A stretch of 5,505 bases of DNA from assembly GCA_964454845.1 (NCBI GenBank), contig CAYVVS010000027.1, forward strand, positions 1 through 5,505. Direction: 5' to 3'. Made by a program: the position numbers and the translations under genes. The notes below the pieces were generated by a model. That model was not told the DNA's origin. It did no database searches and worked only from the letters and a program-made list of their open reading frames with translations. The stretch is from GCA-016700035 sp964454845 (GTDB lineage: Bacteria; Patescibacteriota; Saccharimonadia; CAILAD01; GCA-016700035). Each line of letters starts with the position of its first letter. Position 1 is the first letter of the stretch. Below are positions 1 through 4,942 of this stretch, in pieces.

Positions 1-1
1 A

Positions 2-1093
2 GAAGTTTTGGTGGTGATTTGGATATTAGTTCAGCAAGGCTTGATTCGAGATGTGAAATTGGACGGACCAAAAATAAAACTTGATGTAGTTGGTGTAGTC
101 TTATCGGTTGCCGGCTTGGGGCTTATGGTACAAGGGATTCTCATGGCGGGTACTTATGGTTTGCTGCAGGCGCGTCAGAATTTTTCAATTGCAGGTATCA
201 CCTTTGAAGTTGGCGGAATTTCTCCGGCCATAGTTGGAATAGCTCTAGGTATTGGAGTGCTGGTGCTGTTTGCGTTATGGGAAGGTTTGCGCGCCAAGCA
301 AGGTAAGGATATGCTCGTTAACTTAGATCTCTTTAAGCTCCCGGCGGTTAGTGGCGGAACTCTCACAATTTTGTCACAGCAATTCGTGTTGGGCGGGTTG
401 ATGTATGTGATGGCTTTGTTCTTGCAGATTCAACAGGGGATGTCAGCGTTTCAAACAGGCTTTGTATTGTTGCCGCTCTCGCTGTGTTTACTTTTGGCCG
501 CCGCCAAGGGAGGGTCGCTCGCTAAGCGTTATGATCCACGAGATATAATTCGCGTAGGTTACCTACTTATTTTGACTGGTGTATTAGTGATCGCTTTTCG
601 CTCTCGCGACATCGCTTCAGATCCGACTTTCCCTCTTTCTCTGGCTCTTGCCGGTATTGGCCTAGGGCTTATTAGTTCTCAATTACAAAATCTTGTGCAG
701 TCTTCAGTTACCAAAGAGCAGTCGAGCGAAACTTCCGGACTTATGTCTACTTTTCAAAATCTCGGCATGTCACTTGGGACCGCGATTGCGGGGGTGGCTC
801 TAACAGGATTCCTTATCTCAATTAGCTCTCAATTAATTACCGAGAATACAGTGCTTACAAGCTCACAAAAGCAGCAATATGAAAACGCCCTCCAAACACA
901 GGCTCAGGTGGTAAGTGATGCAGCATTACAAAGTGAGCTGCAGGACGAAGATCCAGCTGCGGCTGCAGAGGTAGTGCAGATTAACGCTGAAGCTCGCGCA
1001 CAAGCACTGACATACTCATTTATAGCAATCGCTATTTTAGGGGCACTCGGGCTTGCCGCGACAGCTCGATTGCCAAAGCGCAAGACCGCTTAG
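2..1093 (+). CDS. MFS transporter, DHA2 (14-helix drug:H+ antiporter) type, C-terminal part
   Basis: Probable proton-driven exporter in the cytoplasmic membrane; the substrate cannot be read from sequence. The frame is open to the left edge (Glu-Val precede the TTG at base 8), and 363 residues remain of a family usually near 450-550, so the true start is upstream. Counting from base 2, the fragment opens inside a helix. About eight more hydrophobic segments follow, near residues 28-48, 76-94, 116-141, 151-170, 182-200, 210-230, 247-275 and 337-356, matching the second half of a 14-helix protein. The stretch around residues 242-270 (SSETSGLMSTFQNLG, then SLGTAIAGVALTG) resembles the conserved late-helix motif of EmrB/QacA-like proteins. 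A polar Q/A/E-rich loop of about 60 residues separates the last two helices. The protein ends LPKRKTA with TAG, overlapping the convergent dehydrogenase gene by 4 bases. Family call is firm; drug efflux is a family-level inference. Confidence 0.88.
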   Translation, partial: EVLVVIWILVQQGLIRDVKLDGPKIKLDVVGVVLSVAGLGLMVQGILMAGTYGLLQARQNFSIAGITFEVGGISPAIVGIALGIGVLVLFALWEGLRAKQGKDMLVNLDLFKLPAVSGGTLTILSQQFVLGGLMYVMALFLQIQQGMSAFQTGFVLLPLSLCLLLAAAKGGSLAKRYDPRDIIRVGYLLILTGVLVIAFRSRDIASDPTFPLSLALAGIGLGLISSQLQNLVQSSVTKEQSSETSGLMSTFQNLGMSLGTAIAGVALTGFLISISSQLITENTVLTSSQKQQYENALQTQAQVVSDAALQSELQDEDPAAAAEVVQINAEARAQALTYSFIAIAILGALGLAATARLPKRKTA

Positions 1094-2103
1094 ACCTTCT
1101 TGGGCTCGACTAGATTTTGTGCTTTGCCCGCCTGAAAGCTGCGGATATTATCTAGTGAAGTTTGCCAAATTCGACCGACCGCTTCGGCTGTGTTGAAGGC
1201 GTTATGCGGAGAAATAATCACATTAGGAAGCTTTTCGAGCGCAGCAATTTCTGCAGCTAGCTGAAGTTTCTTTTTTGATTTGTGCTGGCGGATTATTTGC
1301 AGTTCATGTTGCGAGTCGAGAAGCTCTTCGCCTTCAATAACATCAAGCGCGGCTCCAGCGATTTTTTGTGAGTTCAGCGCCATAGTGAGTGCGTCAGTAT
1401 CAATAATCTCGCCGCGGGATGTATTGATAAGTAGGCTAGTTGGCTTCATAGCTCGAAAAGCCGACGCATCAAACAGGTGGTGGGTGGTTTTACTCAGAGG
1501 CGCATGAATAGTAATAATATCACTTGTTTTAATGAGCTCACGAAAGTCTACATAAGAAAAACCAAGCTGGCCCTCGAGTTCTAATCGTGGAAAAGGATCA
1601 AACCCAACTACTTTCATGCCGAAACCACGACCAATAGAGATGGCGTGTGAGCCAATGCGTCCTGTACCTACAACGCCCAACGTCTTTCCTGCCAAGTCGA
1701 TACCGCTTAGTTCGTGGGTATCAATCTCGCCATCGCGTACTTGCTCAATTGCTTGGGGGATTTTGCGTGCCAATGCAAGAAGTAGTGCAAAGGCATACTC
1801 GGCAACTGTATTTTCTCCATAGCTCGGTACATTGGCAGTAAGAATTCCGCGTTTGTGGGTGGCAGCAAGGTCAACGTTATCGTAGCCAGTTGAACGGCAG
1901 GCGATAAATTTTAGCTTGGGTAATTTTTCTATTACCGAGGATGATGCGCTTGAGGTTACAAAGATTGAGATAATTTCGCAACCTGCAGCTAGCTTAACGG
2001 TCTCATCAGACAGTGGTTCGGCGCTAATAATCGCTTCAGGGAAAGCCTTTGTTACGTATTCCTTATCATTATCCGCGACGTCAAAGAAAGCGATAGAACT
2101 CAT
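1090..2103 (-). CDS. D-isomer-specific 2-hydroxyacid dehydrogenase (D-lactate dehydrogenase-like or hydroxypyruvate reductase)
   Basis: Cytoplasmic NAD-dependent enzyme interconverting a 2-keto acid and a D-2-hydroxy acid; 337 residues, normal for the family. The dinucleotide motif is GTGRIG at 146-151, and Asp169 (GFDP) ends the second strand where an acid favours NADH over NADPH. The catalytic set is Arg230 (NTSRG), Glu259 (DVIEGEE) and His300 (SPHNAF). The substrate-side segment VPSYGENTVAEY (92-103) and the C-terminal NAFNTAEA plus IWQTSLDNI resemble the D-lactate-dehydrogenase branch more than classical glyoxylate/hydroxypyruvate reductases. A charged stretch at about 262-290 makes the Glu-to-His distance about 9 residues longer than in E. 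coli LdhA as I recall it. Third and last gene of the operon; its ATG overlaps the enolase TGA (ATGA). Pyruvate and hydroxypyruvate are both plausible substrates: its operon favours hydroxypyruvate, its sequence favours lactate. Family call is secure, substrate is not. Confidence 0.93.
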   Translation of the reverse strand: MSSIAFFDVADNDKEYVTKAFPEAIISAEPLSDETVKLAAGCEIISIFVTSSASSSVIEKLPKLKFIACRSTGYDNVDLAATHKRGILTANVPSYGENTVAEYAFALLLALARKIPQAIEQVRDGEIDTHELSGIDLAGKTLGVVGTGRIGSHAISIGRGFGMKVVGFDPFPRLELEGQLGFSYVDFRELIKTSDIITIHAPLSKTTHHLFDASAFRAMKPTSLLINTSRGEIIDTDALTMALNSQKIAGAALDVIEGEELLDSQHELQIIRQHKSKKKLQLAAEIAALEKLPNVIISPHNAFNTAEAVGRIWQTSLDNIRSFQAGKAQNLVEPKKV

Positions 2104-3314
2104 GCTAAATGCGCCTCTATCTCAAGTAGACGGTTATACTTTTCGACTCTTTCTCCTCGGCGTGGAGCGCCGATTTTTACGGCGTCTGCTGCAAAGCCGT
2201 AAGCTAGATCAATAATGAGATGGTCATTGGTTTCGCCAGACCGGTGCGAAATGATAACAGATAGTTTGTGCTTTTGGGCAGTGGTAATTGCTTGGATGGC
2301 TTGGGAGATTGTACCAATTTGGTTGGGCTTTATGATAACACCACGAATGGCTTGTTTTTCAGCTAGATCTGCGATGCGCTTTGCATCGGTAACCGTTATA
2401 TCATCACCGACAATCAAGCCAGTCGGGTGGGTTGCGGCATAATTAATAAAGGCTTCTTCATCAACTTCTGCAAATGGGTCTTCGAGGCTTGCAATGCCAT
2501 ATTTGCTGGCCAGTCCGGAAAGTCGGGCACTCCAATCCTTGCTTGAGAGCTTTTGGCCTTCAAATGTGTAGCTACCGCCGGAATAAAAGCTTGATGCTGC
2601 TACATCTAGCGCAATCGCAATGGCATCAGTTTTTTGGCGCAATTCATGCATCATCTCTAATATATCTTCAGCTTTTGCTCCGGACGGGGCCATGCCGCCT
2701 TCGTCTCCCACGAGCTTTGCTGACGGACCATATTTTTGGACGAGCATTTTTTGTAGTTCGGCGTGGAAGTCGTAAATTTGGGCGACAGCCTGTGAGGGTG
2801 TAGTGCTTTTAGGTACAACCATAAATTCTTGTATGTCCAAGCCAGGTGCGTGTTTGCCACCATTTACGAGGTTGGCAAAAATGTGCGGAAAGGCGGGCTT
2901 ATTGCCAGAAATATTTTGGAAATATTCCCACAGGGCAAGTTTTTGTTCGCGCGCAGCTAGATGTGCAAAAGCGCCAGAAAGGGCGAGAGTAGTGTTGCCC
3001 CCCAGCTCAATTTTTTGTGGGGATGGATCCACCGTTTGCAGCCAGTCATCAAAGTTCTTTTGGTCGCTAAAATCTCTGCGCAGGATTTCGGGCTTGAGTT
3101 GAGAGTCAATTAGCGCAATGGCATTTTGGACTCCTTGGCCGTGGTATAGCGCATCACCATCGCGCAATTCCATAGCCTCATTTTCACCTTTGCTGGCACC
3201 GGCTGGAACGCTGTATGTAGCGTTTGCGCCACTCTCTGCGGTCAGTCGAACTTCAATGGTTGGTGTGCCTCGCGAGTCGAGTATCTGTAGCGCACGAATG
3301 TCGGTAATTTTCAT
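2100..3314 (-). CDS. eno: Enolase (phosphopyruvate hydratase), divergent
   Basis: Converts 2-phosphoglycerate to phosphoenolpyruvate (EC 4.2.1.11), Mg-dependent, cytoplasmic. At 404 residues it is slightly below the usual 415-435. The N-terminal signature ILDSRGTPTIE is at 11-21. By alignment from memory to yeast enolase, the active site is intact: His155 (GGKH), Glu163 (QEFM), Glu205 (GDEGG), Mg ligands Asp237, Glu278 (SLEDP) and Asp304 (VGDD), base Lys329 (IIKPNQIGT), then SHRSGET at 356-362 and Lys380. Differences from the usual consensus: the mobile loop is PAGASKG (37-43) instead of PSGASTG, though Ser41, the Mg-binding serine, remains; ALDVAASSFY has Ser where many bacteria have Glu; and the end is KIGAPRRGERV instead of KTG-SRSER. 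The start ATG overlaps the kinase TGA and has a GAGGG ribosome site 7 bases upstream, supporting this start. It takes the product of the upstream kinase. Confidence 0.96.
   Translation of the reverse strand: MKITDIRALQILDSRGTPTIEVRLTAESGANATYSVPAGASKGENEAMELRDGDALYHGQGVQNAIALIDSQLKPEILRRDFSDQKNFDDWLQTVDPSPQKIELGGNTTLALSGAFAHLAAREQKLALWEYFQNISGNKPAFPHIFANLVNGGKHAPGLDIQEFMVVPKSTTPSQAVAQIYDFHAELQKMLVQKYGPSAKLVGDEGGMAPSGAKAEDILEMMHELRQKTDAIAIALDVAASSFYSGGSYTFEGQKLSSKDWSARLSGLASKYGIASLEDPFAEVDEEAFINYAATHPTGLIVGDDITVTDAKRIADLAEKQAIRGVIIKPNQIGTISQAIQAITTAQKHKLSVIISHRSGETNDHLIIDLAYGFAADAVKIGAPRRGERVEKYNRLLEIEAHLA
2114..2118 (-). promoter_or_regulatory. Ribosome-binding site AGAGG for the 2-hydroxyacid dehydrogenase
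   Basis: On the minus strand AGAGG lies 10 bases before the dehydrogenase ATG, inside the end of the enolase gene. The spacing is a little long, so this site looks weaker than the enolase one. Confidence 0.5.
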
Positions 3315-4585
3315 GATTTCGCCCTCAATGCAATCATGAAGTCAGAAATATTGGCAGTGGTTTTCCTGGTTTTTAGATGCGCACCGACTGTCTTTAGAGC
3401 TTTCCAGCCAGCATTCATCTCCACGGCTTCATCGGCATCAATACGGGCCTTTTTGAGTGCGGCGAAGCCAGTTGGGTTGTCCATGATAGCTCCGGCTACG
3501 GGCTCGTTATCTTTTCCGTCACTGGCGCAGGATATCACTACGGTATTTTTGGGTAAGTGATTGGTTGCTGAGAGTGCAACGTCTTGGTTGCGTCCGCCAC
3601 GACCAGGATGAGTGACGTGGACTTGGGTTTCGCCACAGCCGAGTAAAACTTCACCAGGTTTTACGTTCTTGGCAAGCTTTGGTCCGAGCCCTTTTGCAGT
3701 TTCGGCAACTTTTTTAGAGTAAACTCTTGGTGTATAGCCGAGTTCACGAGCTTTTGCGGACATGGCTTCCACCACTTGTGAGCCGTTGGCAATCATAATG
3801 TTGGTAATATTTTTGAAAAACCTTTGATCTTTCGGAGTCTCGGTAAACTTGAGCCCGGTGAGGCGATAGCGCTTGGCAATTTTTTCGGCATCGGCCTTAG
3901 TTGTCCTATCGAGAACTGTGGGGCCAGAAGCTACAAAATTAAGATCATCACCTGGGACGTCAGAAATGATCATGGCGAGTACCGTAGCGGGGTAGGCGTA
4001 TTTTGCAAAGAAGCCGCCATGAATGTGTGAAAGGTGTTTGCGAACTGTGTTAATTTCCTGGATGCTGGCACCGGCCTTTAAGAGGTAGTTAGAAACACGC
4101 TGTAATTCAACGCAGGTGAGACCGGCAGGTTGGCAAAACAGTGAGCTGCCACCACCACAGATTGCGGTGATGACGAGATCGTCTTTGGTGGCAGATTTCA
4201 TGAGTTCGATAATCTTATTGGTTGCAGCGATGTTTTGCTCGCTCGGAAGCGGATGTGTGCCTGTAAACACACGAATTTTACGCACAATGCGTCGGTGGAT
4301 ATCTATAGCATAGCCCTTTGTGACTCGTTGCTTTAGAACTTTACCAATACCTTCTACGGCCAGACCGCTCCCTTTTCCAACGCCGACAACGTAAATGTTC
4401 TTATAATTAGAGAGTGCAAATCGTTTACCATCAATTACAAGGTGGTCACCCACTATGGTGAGCTTTTCGGAAAACATAGTGCGCAAATCTATTGAGTGAT
4501 AGCCGGCTTCGGCAATCTCAAGTGCATCTCGCCGTAAAGGGGTAGTGGCGAGGGCTGAAAAATTCTTTATTACTCTTATGCTCAT
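3311..4585 (-). CDS. Glycerate 2-kinase, MOFRL family
   Basis: Phosphorylates D-glycerate with ATP to 2-phosphoglycerate (EC 2.7.1.165), cytoplasmic; 424 residues, typical for the family. The N-terminal DUF4147-type domain carries VVGVGKGSG (66-74; Lys71 is the conserved active-site lysine), THPLPSEQN (110-118), CGGGSSLF (143-150), NTVRKHLSHIHGG (179-191) and ISDVPGDDLNFVASGPT (207-223). The C-terminal MOFRL domain carries GCGETQV (316-322), GRGGRNQDVALS (328-339, with the conserved Arg), SDGKDNEPVAGAIMD (355-369) and the terminal NISDFMIALR. These motifs separate it from the unrelated GlxK/GarK glycerate kinases. An ATG at 4585 is preferred over the adjacent in-frame TTG at 4588: it is the stronger start codon and fits a TGATACAAT promoter that would begin the RNA at about 4586. 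No Shine-Dalgarno is visible. First gene of the operon; its TGA overlaps the enolase ATG. Supply of substrate by the dehydrogenase is inferred. Confidence 0.94.
   Translation of the reverse strand: MSIRVIKNFSALATTPLRRDALEIAEAGYHSIDLRTMFSEKLTIVGDHLVIDGKRFALSNYKNIYVVGVGKGSGLAVEGIGKVLKQRVTKGYAIDIHRRIVRKIRVFTGTHPLPSEQNIAATNKIIELMKSATKDDLVITAICGGGSSLFCQPAGLTCVELQRVSNYLLKAGASIQEINTVRKHLSHIHGGFFAKYAYPATVLAMIISDVPGDDLNFVASGPTVLDRTTKADAEKIAKRYRLTGLKFTETPKDQRFFKNITNIMIANGSQVVEAMSAKARELGYTPRVYSKKVAETAKGLGPKLAKNVKPGEVLLGCGETQVHVTHPGRGGRNQDVALSATNHLPKNTVVISCASDGKDNEPVAGAIMDNPTGFAALKKARIDADEAVEMNAGWKALKTVGAHLKTRKTTANISDFMIALRAKS
3322..3326 (-). promoter_or_regulatory. Ribosome-binding site GAGGG for enolase
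   Basis: On the minus strand GAGGG sits 7 bases before the enolase ATG, inside the end of the kinase gene. Enolase can therefore initiate independently as well as by coupling through the ATGA overlap. Confidence 0.7.
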
Positions 4586-4592
4586 CAAGAAT

Positions 4593-4601
4593 ATTGTATC
4601 A
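4593..4601 (-). promoter_or_regulatory. Extended -10 promoter of the kinase operon, probably giving a leaderless mRNA
   Basis: Read on the minus strand this is TGATACAAT, an extended -10 element (TGn followed by TACAAT, one mismatch to TATAAT). No good -35 hexamer lies 16-18 bases further up (CTCCTG at 17), which extended -10 promoters tolerate. The hexamer ends 7 bases before the kinase ATG, so a normal start distance puts transcription at about 4586, directly before the A of ATG at 4585. The RNA would have no leader, which fits the lack of a ribosome-binding site. Confidence 0.55.
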
Positions 4602-4621
4602 CGCAGCGTTGCTCACAGGAG

Positions 4622-4631
4622 TATAATTGTA
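4622..4631. promoter_or_regulatory. Near-palindromic TATAATTGTA giving a -10 hexamer on each strand
   Basis: The plus strand has a perfect TATAAT at 4622-4627. Transcription would start near 4634 and leave a leader of about 18 bases carrying the ribosome site of the DUF4342 gene. The minus strand has TACAAT at 4631-4626, overlapping by 2 bases, which would start an alternative operon transcript near 4619 with a leader of about 34 bases. Eight of ten bases are symmetric. No convincing -35 is visible for the plus direction (TCACGC at a spacing of 17). The plus-strand element is the better supported of the two. Confidence 0.5.
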
Positions 4632-4641
4632 TGTAGAGAGC

Positions 4642-4646
4642 GAGGT
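4642..4646 (+). promoter_or_regulatory. Ribosome-binding site GAGGT for the DUF4342 gene
   Basis: GAGGT lies 5 bases before the ATG at 4652, a good Shine-Dalgarno match and spacing. It fixes this ATG as the start. Confidence 0.75.
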
Positions 4647-4651
4647 AAATT

Positions 4652-4939
4652 ATGGCGCAGCAGCGTACTGAAGAATTCAAAATTTCTGGCGAAGACATTA
4701 TGACCAAACTCAAGAAGTTGGTGAATGAAGGTAATGTTCGCAAAATTATGGTGAAAGATAAAAAGGGAAAAATAATTGCAGAGTTTCCACTTACTGTTGG
4801 GGTGGTTGGTGCTCTGTTGGTGCCGGTTTTAGCTGCAGTTGGCGCAATTGTTGCTCTTGCTAGCGAATGTATCATCTCTGTGGAGCGCGAAGTGGACGAG
4901 AAGAAGCCAGAGGTAAAGCTCGCAAAAAAGGAAAAATAA
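4652..4939 (+). CDS. DUF4342 domain-containing small protein
   Basis: A 95-residue protein that is almost entirely one DUF4342 domain; the function of the family is not established to my knowledge. The N-terminal half (EEFKISGEDIMTKLKKLVNE, 7-26) looks like an amphipathic basic helix. Then come NVRKIMVKDKKGKIIAEF (28-45), probably two beta strands, and a Gly/Ala/Val-rich hydrophobic run at about 46-76 (PLTVGVVGALLVPVLAAVG then AIVALASECIISV). That run is long enough to span or enter a membrane but is glycine-rich like a helix-packing segment. The tail (EREVDEKKPEVKLAKKEK) is highly charged. In other bacteria the domain may follow a UBA-like segment; none is evident here. The ATG follows a GAGGT ribosome site by 5 bases, and a TATAAT lies 24 bases before it. 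The ABC ATPase gene starts 3 bases after its TAA, so both are probably made from one transcript. Confidence 0.9.
   Translation: MAQQRTEEFKISGEDIMTKLKKLVNEGNVRKIMVKDKKGKIIAEFPLTVGVVGALLVPVLAAVGAIVALASECIISVEREVDEKKPEVKLAKKEK
4928..4932 (+). promoter_or_regulatory. Ribosome-binding site AAGGA for the ABC ATPase gene
   Basis: AAGGA lies within the last codons of the DUF4342 gene, 10 bases before the ATPase ATG at 4943. Its position inside the preceding gene supports expression from a shared mRNA. Confidence 0.65.
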
Positions 4940-4942
4940 GCG

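Larger units (their letters stand above)
1090..4585 (-). other. Three-gene glycerate/PEP operon (glycerate kinase > enolase > 2-hydroxyacid dehydrogenase)
   Basis: The three minus-strand genes are joined by two four-base ATGA overlaps (3311-3314 and 2100-2103), where the last base of one start codon and stop codon are shared. This arrangement normally means one mRNA and translational coupling. The unit is flanked on both sides by plus-strand genes. Kinase and enolase catalyse consecutive reactions (glycerate to 2-phosphoglycerate to PEP). The dehydrogenase may feed them from hydroxypyruvate or act later on pyruvate. Shared transcription is inferred from spacing; I see no promoter or terminator inside the unit. 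Confidence 0.85.

Noticed and set aside
8..10. TTG at base 8 as the true transporter start
   Set aside because: The frame stays open to the window edge and the protein would lack the first six helices typical of the family; it is the continuation of a longer gene.
1076..1091. AAGCG-CAAGAC-CGCTT hairpin as a bidirectional terminator
   Set aside because: Only five base pairs, inside coding sequence, and followed by no T run on the plus strand and only three T on the minus strand.
1916..2215. 99-residue plus-strand open frame spanning the enolase/dehydrogenase junction
   Set aside because: Antisense to two well-conserved genes, low-complexity Ser/Leu content, no family resemblance.
2474..2803. 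109-residue plus-strand open frame
   Set aside because: It lies wholly antisense to the conserved middle of enolase and its translation has no recognisable domain or ribosome site; it reflects codon use of the real gene.
2803..3102. 99-residue plus-strand open frame antisense to the enolase N-terminal half
   Set aside because: Shadow of enolase; cysteine- and serine-rich translation without motif.
1090..4585. UGA recoding as in Gracilibacteria/Absconditabacteria
   Set aside because: Kinase and enolase both end at TGA exactly where the protein family ends and where the next gene's ATG overlaps, so UGA acts as stop.
4586..4588. TTG one codon upstream as the kinase start
   Set aside because: The adjacent ATG is a stronger start and matches the leaderless promoter geometry; the TTG would add one residue and has no ribosome site.
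4585..4875. 96-residue minus-strand open frame overlapping the DUF4342 gene and the divergent promoters
   Set aside because: DUF4342 on the other strand is a clear family match with a good ribosome site; the antisense translation is unrecognisable and would run through both promoters.
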